Assembly: GCA_017503065.1 (NCBI GenBank)
Contig: JAFVTT010000010.1
Location: 5,942 to 69,941 of the forward strand
Direction of reading: 5' to 3'
Length of the DNA stretch: 64,000 nt
From: Bacteroidaceae bacterium
GTDB lineage: Bacteria > Bacteroidota > Bacteroidia > Bacteroidales > Bacteroidaceae
Of the stretch, positions 9,319-17,732 are shown in pieces; position 1 is the first letter of the stretch; every line of letters starts with the position of its first letter. The notes beneath the pieces were generated by a model. That model worked only from the letters and a program-made list of their open reading frames with translations. It had not been told where the DNA came from and did no database searches. Position numbers and translations under genes: made by a program.

Positions 9319-9744
9319 CTATGCTCCTGCTTTCTGGCTGAACACCAAGGCATACATCTTCATCTGTTTCAACATGGCCAGCAAGCCGTTGGAACGTGTG
9401 GGCGAGAGGTGCTCCCTCAGACCTATCTGCTCTATGAAGTAGAGATCGGCATCCAGTATGTCCTGCGGTGTCTGGTTGTTGAGCACGCGCACCAGCAGGG
9501 CAACGATACCCTTCACTATCAGCGCATCGCTCTCTGCCTGGAACTGCACTTTGCCGTCCACCATGTCTGCCTGAAGCCACACACGGCTCTGGCAACCGTC
9601 TATCAGGTTCTGCTCCGTCTTGTATTGCACGGGCAGTTCCGGCTGGTCGCTGCCCATGTCTATGAGCAACTGATAACGGTCCATCCAGTCGTCAAAGTCC
9701 TGGAATTCCTCTATGATTTCGTCCTGTATCTCGTTTATACTCAT
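9319..9744 (-). CDS. sufE: SufE-family sulfur acceptor for Fe-S cluster assembly
   Basis: A 141-residue cytoplasmic protein starting at ATG 9744 (MSINEIQDEIIEEF); an upstream extension to 9819 runs through a dispersed palindrome and lacks family similarity. SufE accepts persulfide sulfur from the cysteine desulfurase SufS. The diagnostic segment NLIDGCQSRVWL holds the acceptor cysteine at about residue 51, with YFIEQIGLREHLSPTRSNGL following as usual. No sufS or sufBCD genes are in the window. A link to the neighbouring Fe-S or flavin tRNA-modifying enzymes is possible but not shown. Confidence 0.92.
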   Translation of the reverse strand: MSINEIQDEIIEEFQDFDDWMDRYQLLIDMGSDQPELPVQYKTEQNLIDGCQSRVWLQADMVDGKVQFQAESDALIVKGIVALLVRVLNNQTPQDILDADLYFIEQIGLREHLSPTRSNGLLAMLKQMKMYALVFSQKAGA

Positions 9745-9780
9745 GAATATGTGTTTATACTGTTTCTTATTGATGATTTT

Positions 9781-9807
9781 GGCGGACACGGCATGCCGTG
9801 TCCCTAC
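9781..9807. repeat. Dispersed palindrome of the GTAGGGAC family, variant stem
   Basis: A near-perfect palindrome framed by GGCGGAC and GTCCCTAC around the inner stem ACGGCATGCCGT. In the opposite orientation it has the same frame as 12688-12714, but the inner stem differs on both arms so that pairing is kept. Confidence 0.6.
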
Positions 9808-9849
9808 TCTCCCTCGCAACCGTTCATCACCCTTTAGGGATGGAATGAA

Positions 9850-10848
9850 TTACTGTTCGTTGTAAAGGAGTTGCAATACGGTTTGTCCCACCGCCTTCAG
9901 TACGTTCTTGTCTATGTTCTCGGGGGTGTCGTTCACGGTGTGCCATGTGGGGCCGAAACTGCTTGGGCCATAGTTGAAGTACGGCACGATGTCTATGCAG
10001 GGAATACCTGCTATGGCATTCACGTTCACATGGTCGTCCACCAGGCTTCCGCCGTCCGTATTGGGGAAGAACTGCCCGTAACCGAGGTCGGATGCCAGTT
10101 TCCATACCTTGTTGACAACGTGGTTGGCAAAGTACACGCTAACCTGCTCCTTGGCAAAGGTGGCGCCACGGCCTCCCACCATGTCCAGAAGGATGCCATA
10201 GCGCGGATTGTAACCTATCTGGCGCATCTGCTCTGCCCACACCTTGCTGCCCAGACACCATGTGTCCTGGTCGTCGCTTGGCTGAGCCTCAGCCCATTCA
10301 GGTGTACCCATATCCTCGGCATCGAAGCATACGAAGTCTATGCCCAGGTCCTTCATGGGTTGTTGCTGGATGAGACGTGCTATCTCTATCATCACCGCCA
10401 CACCGCTGGCACCGTCGTTGGCACCAAGTACCGGTTTCTTGTGGTTAGCCTCATCGGGGTCGTTGTCTGCCCAGGGACGAGTGTCCCAGTGGGCACAAAG
10501 CAGGATCCTGTATTGTGCCTGCGTGTTGGTGCTGGCAATTATGTTGCGGCAGGGCATGGAGGTTCCGTCCCACACCGTCACCTGTGTCTTCTGTTCGCTT
10601 ACCACACAACCCTTGCTCTCGAACTGTGCCTTTATCCATTCGGCACACAGGTCGGCCTCCTTGGTACCGAGCAGGCGCGGACCGAAGGCACATTGCTCCT
10701 CGATATAGCGGAAGGCACTGTCGGCCATGAACTCCGGACACTCTTTGTTGGCAGGTGCACTGCTCTTCTTCTCCTTCTTCGTGCCTGTGCAGGAGAAGGC
10801 AAGGACAAGTGCCATGACAAGCGATAATATATATAATGTATTTCTCAT
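9850..10848 (-). CDS. M28-family zinc aminopeptidase or glutaminyl-cyclase-like lipoprotein
   Basis: 332 residues from ATG 10848. The N-terminus is a lipoprotein signal with lipobox LAFSC (C20), so it is anchored in the envelope. The M28 zinc-hydrolase pattern is complete: H120 and D122 (CAHWDTRPWAD), D145 (GANDGASG), E178-D179 (FDAEDMG), an Asp in LLDMVGG, and H in DDHVNV. The short insertion and the sequence around RPWADNDP resemble bacterial relatives of glutaminyl-peptide cyclotransferases as much as aminopeptidases. Substrate is therefore open: N-terminal Gln cyclisation or peptide trimming. The next gene downstream (9744) is separated by a palindrome, so linkage to it is uncertain. Confidence 0.88.
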   Translation of the reverse strand: MRNTLYILSLVMALVLAFSCTGTKKEKKSSAPANKECPEFMADSAFRYIEEQCAFGPRLLGTKEADLCAEWIKAQFESKGCVVSEQKTQVTVWDGTSMPCRNIIASTNTQAQYRILLCAHWDTRPWADNDPDEANHKKPVLGANDGASGVAVMIEIARLIQQQPMKDLGIDFVCFDAEDMGTPEWAEAQPSDDQDTWCLGSKVWAEQMRQIGYNPRYGILLDMVGGRGATFAKEQVSVYFANHVVNKVWKLASDLGYGQFFPNTDGGSLVDDHVNVNAIAGIPCIDIVPYFNYGPSSFGPTWHTVNDTPENIDKNVLKAVGQTVLQLLYNEQ

Positions 10849-10877
10849 GCCTTTATAAAGTATTTCTATTGACATCA

Positions 10878-10930
10878 CAATGTATTCCTAAACCCGATGC
10901 AATGTATTCCAAACCTTGATGCAATGCATC
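10878..10930. repeat. 22-bp-period tandem repeat, about 2.4 copies
   Basis: Units begin at 10878, 10900 and 10922, each opening with CAATGTATT or CAATGCATC. The same opening word and period occur in the array at 35371-35488. Confidence 0.55.
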
Positions 10931-12637
10931 TCATCCCCTGAAACTCTGTGCCTCGCGCATCACCCTGAGGAAATTCTCTCCCCAAAGCAGGCGCAGGTCG
11001 GCTTCGGAATAACGTTCGCGCAGCAGGGCACGTGTCAGGTTTATCAGTTCGCCTGCATGTGCCAGTCCCGGCACTCCTCCGTCGCCATCGAAGTCGGTGC
11101 CTATGCCCACATGCTCTATGCCCATGATGTTCACGGCATGGTTTATGTGCTCTATGGCATCAAGCACGGAGGCTTTGGAGTCCTGACGCAGGAATCCCTC
11201 GTAGAAGGTCACCTGCATAACACCACCCTTGCCGGCAAGGCTTCTCATCTGCCCGTCGGTGAGGTTACGGGGATGGTCGCAAAGGCTTCTGCAACTGGAA
11301 TGGCTGCACACTATGGGAACCTGGGAGATATCCATGGCATCGTAGAAACTCTTTTCCGAAGCATGGCTGAGGTCCACCATCATGCCCAGGCGGTTCATCT
11401 CTCGTATCACGTCGGCACCGAACTGACTTACTCCGCCGTGCTCGTCGTTGCTCTTTCGTGCAGAGTCGCAGATGTCGTTGTCACCATTGTGGCAAAGGGT
11501 CATGTACACCACTCCCCGCTTGCGGAAGTGTTCTATCTGTGCAAGGTCATGTCCTATGGCATAACCGTTCTCTATGCCCAGCATTATGGCCTTCTTGCCT
11601 TCGTCCTTCAAGCGGTAGAGGTCGTCGGGAGTGTATGCCAACCCCGCCTCGCTACAGTGCGACGATACCGTCTCCTCTATCTGGGTGATGATGCGTTTGG
11701 CCTTGGCCGTTGCTGCCAGGTGTGCCTCGCCTGTACGCTCGCCCTGCGGCAGGTATGCCACCATTATGGAGGCATCCAGGTGACCGTCCCTCATGCGTGG
11801 CAGGGTGACGAGCCTTTCTTCGTCCGTGCCGAACTTCATGGGCGTGTCGCAATGGGAGTCCAGAGAAAGTATGCGGCCATGCACCTTCTTTGCCTGGGCA
11901 TAGTTGCATGACTCATTTACCAGCCACTGGAAGATTGGCATCTGGCTCTTGTCACCGGCCAGGATGAAGCACTCCGGGTGCCATTGCACGCCAAGGATAC
12001 TCTTGTGCTCGCTGCTCTCCACGGCCTCTATCACTCCATCCGATGAACGTGCCGACACCTTGAACAACTTGCCGGGGCATTGTACCGCCTGATGGTGGAA
12101 GGAGTTGACTGGCAACTTCAATTCGCCCTTCTCGCTTTCGGCAAGGCCTGAACCCCTGAACAGTCCCCCAAGCAGGCTGTCCTTATCAATGAAGGCCGTG
12201 TGAGACGACTGCTCGCGCACAAGGTCCTGACTGTGCTTTATGAGCGGAGCATCCTTGTACTGTACACCCAGGTCCTGGTATATACTGCCACCCAAGGCCG
12301 CCGCCAGCATCTGTATGCCACGGCATATACCCAGCATGGGAATCTGGCGGTCGTATGCCATGCGTATGAGTTTCAGTTCAGACACATCGCGCTCGGGGTT
12401 GATACCATGCAGTTGGGGTATCGGCTCTTCGCCCACAAGCAGAGGGTTCATGTCCGAACCGCCACTGAGCACAATGCCGTCCAGTTCGTCCAGAAGAGCC
12501 GACATTGCGGCATCGTCCGTGTAAGGAGGTATCACAACAGGACTGCCCCCTGCCTCAAGGACACTCTGGTAGTATCCCTTGGCCAGTTCGCAACCCTTGT
12601 CGCCGAAATTGCCGGTTATGCCTATAAGAGGTTTCAT
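10931..12637 (-). CDS. Fusion of C26 gamma-glutamyl hydrolase and M19 membrane dipeptidase
   Basis: One 568-residue frame joins two enzymes. Residues 1-245 are a class I amidotransferase-like gamma-glutamyl hydrolase (PuuD/C26 type): LSGGSDMNP, nucleophile C105 in GICRGIQ, and H220/E222 in GVQWHPE. Residues about 250-565 are an M19 renal-dipeptidase-like metalloenzyme: H262 and D264 in DSHCDTP, GIENGYAIG with the bridging glutamate, MVDLSHAS, CSHSSCRSL and GIGTDFDGD. No signal peptide is visible, so it is probably cytoplasmic. Known activities suggest removal of a gamma-glutamyl group followed by cleavage of the released dipeptide, as in turnover of glutathione-like or gamma-glutamyl peptides; that coupling is inference. 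Confidence 0.9.
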   Translation of the reverse strand: MKPLIGITGNFGDKGCELAKGYYQSVLEAGGSPVVIPPYTDDAAMSALLDELDGIVLSGGSDMNPLLVGEEPIPQLHGINPERDVSELKLIRMAYDRQIPMLGICRGIQMLAAALGGSIYQDLGVQYKDAPLIKHSQDLVREQSSHTAFIDKDSLLGGLFRGSGLAESEKGELKLPVNSFHHQAVQCPGKLFKVSARSSDGVIEAVESSEHKSILGVQWHPECFILAGDKSQMPIFQWLVNESCNYAQAKKVHGRILSLDSHCDTPMKFGTDEERLVTLPRMRDGHLDASIMVAYLPQGERTGEAHLAATAKAKRIITQIEETVSSHCSEAGLAYTPDDLYRLKDEGKKAIMLGIENGYAIGHDLAQIEHFRKRGVVYMTLCHNGDNDICDSARKSNDEHGGVSQFGADVIREMNRLGMMVDLSHASEKSFYDAMDISQVPIVCSHSSCRSLCDHPRNLTDGQMRSLAGKGGVMQVTFYEGFLRQDSKASVLDAIEHINHAVNIMGIEHVGIGTDFDGDGGVPGLAHAGELINLTRALLRERYSEADLRLLWGENFLRVMREAQSFRG

Positions 12638-12687
12638 AGTGCTTGTTTAAAACGGAAAAGTGAAAACGGAAAACGGATGGTGTCGGG

Positions 12688-12781
12688 GTAGGGACGCTGC
12701 ATGCAGCGTCCGCCAATGGTTGGTTGAGTGTTTTTCTTGCGTTTTGTGGAGTTCTTCGGACGCTGCACGCAGCGTCCCTAC
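12688..12781. repeat. Two inverted copies of the GTAGGGAC palindrome
   Basis: Copy 1 (12688-12714) runs GTAGGGAC, inner stem GCTGCATGCAGC, GTCCGCC. Copy 2 (12757-12781) is the same element inverted, with inner stem GCTGCACGCAGC. The stretch lies between the M19 fusion gene and the Lrp gene and has no coding frame. It could also help terminate transcription from the Lrp gene. Confidence 0.65.
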
Positions 12782-12817
12782 TGTTAGGTATTTGTTATGC
12801 TATCCCCTTTCCGTTCG

Positions 12818-13330
12818 TTAATCGGTTATCTTCTTCCAGTCCTCCTCCATCTGTGGCTTTGCCTCCTTGTGAGGTCCGCCGATTGGCAATTCCTTCTTTA
12901 TGCTCTGAGTCAGCGAAATCAGAGTTTCCGTGCTTACAACACCGTTTATCTGTTGCAACTTGCCGTTGAGGAGTTCCATCAGATGGGCATTGTCCTTGGC
13001 ATACAACTTGATAAGCATAGTGAAGGGACCTGTGGTATAATGGCACTCCACAATCTCGGGTATCTTGGCAAACTCTTTCACCACTGCATTGTACATGCTT
13101 CCCTTCTCCAGAGTGATGCCAATGTATGTGCTTGTGTTGTATCCGAGACTGGCTGGATTGACGTGGTATCCGCTACCCACTATCACATTCATGTCTATGA
13201 GCCTCTGCACGCGCTGGTGAATGGCGGCACGGCTTACACCGCACTTGGCGGCAACATCCTTGAACGGTATGCGGGCGTTGTTTGATATAATTTCTAAAAT
13301 CTTTTTGTCGAGAGAATCAATCTTTTCCAT
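12818..13330 (-). CDS. Lrp/AsnC-family transcriptional regulator
   Basis: A 170-residue DNA-binding regulator. ATG at 13330 (MEKIDSLDKKILEIISNNAR) gives the standard start for this family; the longer frame to 13414 would run through the promoter. An AsnC-type helix-turn-helix is at about 18-60 (FKDVAAKCGVSRAAIHQRVQRL) and the ligand-binding RAM domain at about 70-150. The C-terminal 25 residues are charged and extra. Lrp/AsnC proteins sense amino acids and form octamers on DNA; the effector here is unknown. A consensus promoter lies 24 bp upstream of the ATG. Confidence 0.92.
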   Translation of the reverse strand: MEKIDSLDKKILEIISNNARIPFKDVAAKCGVSRAAIHQRVQRLIDMNVIVGSGYHVNPASLGYNTSTYIGITLEKGSMYNAVVKEFAKIPEIVECHYTTGPFTMLIKLYAKDNAHLMELLNGKLQQINGVVSTETLISLTQSIKKELPIGGPHKEAKPQMEEDWKKITD

Positions 13331-13353
13331 GGCATTCTTTACATTTTGACACA

Positions 13354-13385
13354 CAAAGGTACGGAAAAGCTGGCATTTTTCCAAA
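13354..13385 (-). promoter_or_regulatory. Promoter of the Lrp/AsnC gene
   Basis: On the minus strand TTTG (13382-13385), a 20-bp spacer and TACCTTTG (13354-13361) match the Bacteroidetes primary-sigma consensus exactly. The -7 box is 24 bp from the chosen ATG at 13330, which also supports that start. Confidence 0.7.
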
Positions 13386-13505
13386 ACAATATTGACCTTT
13401 TTCAACAATCGCAATACCGCTACACCATAATATATACTACGATATACGTCTATATGATAAACGTATTGGGCACATTACGTAAACTTTACAAAATGATATG
13501 ATTAC

Positions 13506-14246
13506 TTAGATAGCATGAATATGACTAAGGGTCAGTCTTGCCAGATAGTCGTAGTGCTCTCCGTCAATGCACTTCTCGCACATGAAGCCATGCTCATTAG
13601 CATACATGGAGAGGGTGTCGAAGTCGATGTAGAGCCAGTCGAAGGGTTCTCCCTTGATGCCACGGTATTGCATGCGGTAGTCAATCTCGCCATAGTAGGC
13701 ACCGGCAAGGTTGATGTCGAAGGAACCGTCCTCGTTCTCGAAGACATAACGGATATCGGATGAATCGAGCAGCACCTGGCCACCAGGAGCAAGAATTTGC
13801 TTCAGGCGCATGAAGAACTCGGGCAGGCGCTCTATCTTGCCCACAATGCCTATGCCGTTCATGGCCATGAGAATGGTATCGTACTTCTCGTCGAATGTCT
13901 TGTCGAAGAAATCCACAACTTTGGCATCTATGCCCCGCTGCCTCATCACGTCTACGGAAAGCGTGGATATGTCTATTGCCATCACCTCCAGGCCTCTGTT
14001 CATGAGTTCCAGGGAATGGCACCCCGAACCTGCACCAACATCCAGCACACGGCCACGGCACAGGCGCAGTGCCTCCTGCTCCTGTGGCGGCATGTCCTCC
14101 AAAGTCCTGAAAAGGGTATCTACAGGTATCTCGTCCTCGTAGAACTGACTGGAAAACACTCTCAGCCTTGCTGCCCTGCCCTTGGCATAATACTCGGCAA
14201 TGGCAGCACCCATGGGGTCTTTTCCTGTATCTAATGTAATTCTCAT
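13506..14246 (-). CDS. Class I SAM-dependent methyltransferase, substrate unknown
   Basis: 246 residues with a Rossmann-type methyltransferase core. SAM-binding motif I is VLDVGAGSG at 67-75, followed by the acidic end of strand 2 (MAIDIS), the motif LMAMNGIGIVG and the strand-5 segment LAPGGQVLLDSSDI. The N-terminal 60 residues (DPMGAAIAEYYAKGRAARLRVFSSQFYEDEIPVDTLFR) form a helical cap seen in small-molecule methyltransferases. Nothing in the neighbourhood (Lrp regulator, tricorn-like protease) fixes a substrate. Cytoplasmic. Confidence 0.85.
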   Translation of the reverse strand: MRITLDTGKDPMGAAIAEYYAKGRAARLRVFSSQFYEDEIPVDTLFRTLEDMPPQEQEALRLCRGRVLDVGAGSGCHSLELMNRGLEVMAIDISTLSVDVMRQRGIDAKVVDFFDKTFDEKYDTILMAMNGIGIVGKIERLPEFFMRLKQILAPGGQVLLDSSDIRYVFENEDGSFDINLAGAYYGEIDYRMQYRGIKGEPFDWLYIDFDTLSMYANEHGFMCEKCIDGEHYDYLARLTLSHIHAI

Positions 14247-14342
14247 TTGTGGTTATGTTTTGGGGAATGTGAAGAGGATATTGGAGTAATAGGAGTAATC
14301 GGAATATTACGAATTAAGTAGAGAGGAAAGTAGCAGCCAGCA

Positions 14343-14388
14343 GTAGGGACGCTGCGTGCAGCGTCCGAAAGACCTGCAACGTCCCTAC
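14343..14388. repeat. GTAGGGAC palindrome plus an extra right half
   Basis: A palindrome with the GTAGGGAC frame and inner stem GCTGCGTGCAGC (14343-14367) is followed by a second right end (CAACGTCCCTACC). It lies in the 182-bp gap between the tricorn-like gene and the methyltransferase. Confidence 0.55.
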
Positions 14389-14428
14389 CCCAGCTCATCC
14401 GCTCACCACTCACCACTCACCGTTCATT

Positions 14429-17400
14429 TTACTTCATCAATTCCTTTACCGCCGCCTGAATCTGAGTGTCCACACCGCGGAGCATGTCCTCGGGTGTAAC
14501 GTAGCACTCGATGTCGGGTTCCAGTTGCTGGTTCTCAAGATAGTTGCCGCGGTTGTCCTTGGTGCCCACCTGGGGTATGCCGAAGGTGTACTGGCCGATG
14601 TTCTCCCACCATACTGCGGTCATGGTACCGGGAACGGGAGCACCTATGAGTTTGCCTATACCCATTTCCTTGTAGAGCCAGGGGGTGCCGTGGGCATTGG
14701 AATAGTTGTTCTCGCATACAAGCATGCACGATGGCTTCACCCAACGGTCGAAGGGATCGTTGCCTATGAACTTGCCACGCGGGGTAAAACGTGAGTAGGC
14801 CTTGCCCGAGAGGGCTATGCATACATCGTTGTGCAACCATCCGCCACCATTGTGCCTGGTGTCTACGATAACGGCATCGCGCATACGGTTCTTCTCGGAA
14901 AGCAGGTTCTTGTAGAACTCGTGGAAGGAGGCGGCATTCATGGCTTCTATGTGTACATAGGCCAAACGTCCGCCGGAAAGGCTGTCCACCATGTGCTCGT
15001 TGCGACGCACCCATCGCTTGTAGAGCAATTCTTCCTGCTTGCCCCATGAGATTGGGCGTACCACAATCTCCTTCTTCTCGCCCTTGATGCTAAGGCGTGT
15101 GGCCTTGCCGGCCTTGCCGGCGAGCATGGGATAGTAGTCGGCACAAGCCTCTATCTTCTTTCCGTCTATGGAAGTGATGATGCTGCCGGCCTTGATGACC
15201 TTGCACACATCCAGCGGACCGCCCGAAAGCACCTCTGCCACCCTGATACCCTCACCCTGGTATGTCTCGTCGGGGATGATGCCCAACTGAGCCACAGGCA
15301 ATGAACTGGAGGGAGCATGATAACGGCAACCGGTATGGCTCACGTTGAGTTCGCCAAGCAGTTCGCTTGCCATCTCGGCAAAGTCATAGCCGTTGTTGAT
15401 ATGGGGAAGGAAACGCTTGTATGTCGTGTAGAGGCGCTCCCAGTCGGCACCGTTCATGCCGGGGTCGTAGAGTTTCTCCTTTGTCTGGCGCCAGATGTGC
15501 TCGAAGTTGTATGCCTGAGTCTTGGCAGGCTGTGTCACGGTGAATGCCTCGAACGGTATGGTCTTGACAGAAGCGGAATTGAGATTGAGTTGGCACAGGG
15601 TACCGCCCTGACCGATGAAATAACAGGTGTTGCCACTCTTGTCAAGTTGGAACGAACGTGCATCTATGCGTTGCATCTTCAACTCCGTACGCTCCTCAAC
15701 GAAGTCGCGGACCCATAGAGCCATGTTGCCGTTGTGGGGGGCAAGATAATAGAGGCGTGTACCCTCGTTGTTCATCACCGCATCCGACAGGTGCGATGAC
15801 TGGAATGTAAGGCGCATGGTACGGTCGTCGAGGTTGTCCAACTGTAGTTCCAGTGCCTCCACCTTCTTCTCCTTCTCGGTACTGTCCTTCTTCTCAGACT
15901 TCTTGTCCTTCTTCTCGGATTCCTCGAGCAGTGACCTGTCTTCCTTATTCATGCGGAACTTGTTGTAGGCTTCGTCATCGAAGAATGTGATATAGACATC
16001 GCGGTGTGCTCCCCAACTGCCATGGCTTCGATAGCCTGCCCTGTCGCTGGCAAAAATCATGGCCTTACCGCCCATGACCCAACGTGGACGCGAGTCGGTG
16101 TAGCCGCTTTGTGTCAGATTGACGGGTTCGTCCTTTCCCTCGGCATCTATAAGAGCAACGTCTACATTGTTCCATCCGCCATTGCCCATGTAGTTGGCCA
16201 AAAGCCACTTGCCGTCAGGACTCCAGGTGAAGTACTGGTCGCCATCGGAATAGGAATATGTGTACTTGGCATCCATGGCGGTATGCATTTTACCCGACTT
16301 GACATCTACAACACAGATGGCCTCCCTGTTCTGGAAGTATGCCACCTTCTTGCCATCGGGGCTGTATTGTGGCTGGAAACTGGTGGTAACGCCATCGGTA
16401 AGGCGACGTTCCTTCAGTTCGGTACAATAGGTCATAACGGCTTCCTTGTCGTTCACAATCTCCGACTCGTAGATGCTCCATATACCGCCACGCTCGCTAT
16501 CGTAAACCACAGCCCTGCCATCGGCACGGAAGTCCACACAACGCTCGCGCTCGGGGGTGCAGGTTATCTGCTTTGTGGTGCTGAAGTCAATGGTGGTAAC
16601 ATACACGTCACCATTCAATATGAAGGCCACGTCCTTGCCCTTGGGAGATACGGCCACATGCGTGGCACCACGGGTGGTGAGGCTGCGTATCACTTTGTCC
16701 GTGTCTATGTCGGTATTTATCCTCACTGGCACACGCACGGGTTCCTTGCCTGGCACCATGGTATAGAGTTCGCCATCGTAGGCAAAGGAGAGCAATCCAT
16801 TGGACGAGATACTAAGATATCGCACGGGGTTGCCCTTGAAACTGGTCAGTTGCCTGCTCACACCGCCCAGAGTGGAGTGGTACACGTTGAATGTACCGTC
16901 CTTCTCGCTCAGGTAATAGTATCCCTTACCGTCGGGTGCCCATACGGGGTTGCGGTCCTCGCCGGCAAAGGTGGTCATGCGCTTGTACGCCCCACCCTCC
17001 TTCATGTATATGTCGCGCGCAATGCTGCTGGTATGGTGCTTGCGCCAGGGGTCCTCGTAGCCCTTTACATTATTATATAATATACGTCCGTCCGATGCCA
17101 TGCTCACATGATCCATGGATATGGCCGAGAACAAGGTCTGTCGGCCACCGCTCTTAGCCACCTTGTACAATCTGGTAAAGGTCGAACCTGGGAAGGTAAG
17201 TTCGCTCACCGTGGGATTGCCTGCACGGCGTATGAGCAAGGTATCATTGCCAAGCCATCCTGCCGGATACTCGTTGAAGGAATGGGTGGTGACTCGCTCG
17301 GCCTTTCCACCAGTGGCAGACATGATGAAGACATCCAGAGAACCTTCCCTGTTGCTACAGAATGCCAGCATACTACCATCAGGACTCCACGTGGGATGAC

Positions 17401-17605
17401 CATCATAACTGGCATTGGTGGTAAGTTGCTTTGCCTCTCCACCGGCAGACGGAACAGTGTAGATGTTTCCCATATAAGAGAAGGCTATACTATTGCCGTC
17501 GGGCGAGATGGCACCGCCACGCATCCACAACGGATTCTCTGATTCGGCTCTTGCCAGCATACCTATCACGAGGCATGCAATAAGAGATAAGATTTTCTTG
17601 CTCAT
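14429..17605 (-). CDS. Tricorn-like periplasmic protease: WD40-like propellers, PDZ, S41 protease
   Basis: 1058 residues, close to the size of archaeal tricorn. After a signal peptide (1-20) come repeated PD40/TolB-like blades (GGAISPDGNSIAFSYMG, HPTWSPDGSMLAFCSNR, PVWAPDGKGYYYLS and more) over roughly residues 25-560. A charged Lys/Glu-rich linker lies near 575-605, then a helical domain, a PDZ-like segment (GGPLDVCKVIKAGSIITSID) and the S41 core. The likely nucleophile is S969 in NYSNAHGTP, with RHNGGGW before it. Family members degrade peptides to short fragments; here the site is the periplasm or outer surface. It has its own transcription context, flanked by repeats on both sides. Confidence 0.92.
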   Translation of the reverse strand: MSKKILSLIACLVIGMLARAESENPLWMRGGAISPDGNSIAFSYMGNIYTVPSAGGEAKQLTTNASYDGHPTWSPDGSMLAFCSNREGSLDVFIMSATGGKAERVTTHSFNEYPAGWLGNDTLLIRRAGNPTVSELTFPGSTFTRLYKVAKSGGRQTLFSAISMDHVSMASDGRILYNNVKGYEDPWRKHHTSSIARDIYMKEGGAYKRMTTFAGEDRNPVWAPDGKGYYYLSEKDGTFNVYHSTLGGVSRQLTSFKGNPVRYLSISSNGLLSFAYDGELYTMVPGKEPVRVPVRINTDIDTDKVIRSLTTRGATHVAVSPKGKDVAFILNGDVYVTTIDFSTTKQITCTPERERCVDFRADGRAVVYDSERGGIWSIYESEIVNDKEAVMTYCTELKERRLTDGVTTSFQPQYSPDGKKVAYFQNREAICVVDVKSGKMHTAMDAKYTYSYSDGDQYFTWSPDGKWLLANYMGNGGWNNVDVALIDAEGKDEPVNLTQSGYTDSRPRWVMGGKAMIFASDRAGYRSHGSWGAHRDVYITFFDDEAYNKFRMNKEDRSLLEESEKKDKKSEKKDSTEKEKKVEALELQLDNLDDRTMRLTFQSSHLSDAVMNNEGTRLYYLAPHNGNMALWVRDFVEERTELKMQRIDARSFQLDKSGNTCYFIGQGGTLCQLNLNSASVKTIPFEAFTVTQPAKTQAYNFEHIWRQTKEKLYDPGMNGADWERLYTTYKRFLPHINNGYDFAEMASELLGELNVSHTGCRYHAPSSSLPVAQLGIIPDETYQGEGIRVAEVLSGGPLDVCKVIKAGSIITSIDGKKIEACADYYPMLAGKAGKATRLSIKGEKKEIVVRPISWGKQEELLYKRWVRRNEHMVDSLSGGRLAYVHIEAMNAASFHEFYKNLLSEKNRMRDAVIVDTRHNGGGWLHNDVCIALSGKAYSRFTPRGKFIGNDPFDRWVKPSCMLVCENNYSNAHGTPWLYKEMGIGKLIGAPVPGTMTAVWWENIGQYTFGIPQVGTKDNRGNYLENQQLEPDIECYVTPEDMLRGVDTQIQAAVKELMK

Positions 17606-17622
17606 TGTGTGTGTATTTTATG

Positions 17623-17652
17623 TAATGAAGTTCTTATCAAGAAGGTTCTTGC
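17623..17652. repeat. Partial, diverged copy of the 61-bp repeat
   Basis: About 30 bp matches the right part of the 18483-18543 repeat with four or five substitutions (AAGTTCTTATCAAGAAGG in place of AAGTTCTTACTAAGAAGG). The left part is absent. Confidence 0.5.
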
Positions 17653-17672
17653 CAGCCATTTCTAATAGAATG

Positions 17673-17732
17673 CCTAGGGTGTCCTAGGTTCTCCTAGGTC
17701 TTCCTAGGGTTTCCTAGCACCTCCTATTTCCT
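17673..17732. repeat. 10-bp tandem repeat, CCTAGG type, six units
   Basis: Six consecutive 10-bp units begin at 17673 with CCTAGG, CCTAGG, CCTAGG, CCTAGG, CCTAGC and CCTATT. They overlap the stop codon and last codons of the four-helix gene (17704). The same unit type recurs upstream of that gene. Confidence 0.7.

Noticed and set aside
8460..10827. Long plus-strand open frames (8460-9341 and 9871-10827) opposite dusB and the M28 gene
   Set aside because: They mirror codon structure of the minus-strand genes, which have clear family motifs; no domain is recognisable in the plus frames.
16004..17080. 358-codon plus-strand frame inside the tricorn-like gene
   Set aside because: Antisense shadow of a long, GC-richer gene; the minus strand carries PD40 and S41 motifs across the same bases.
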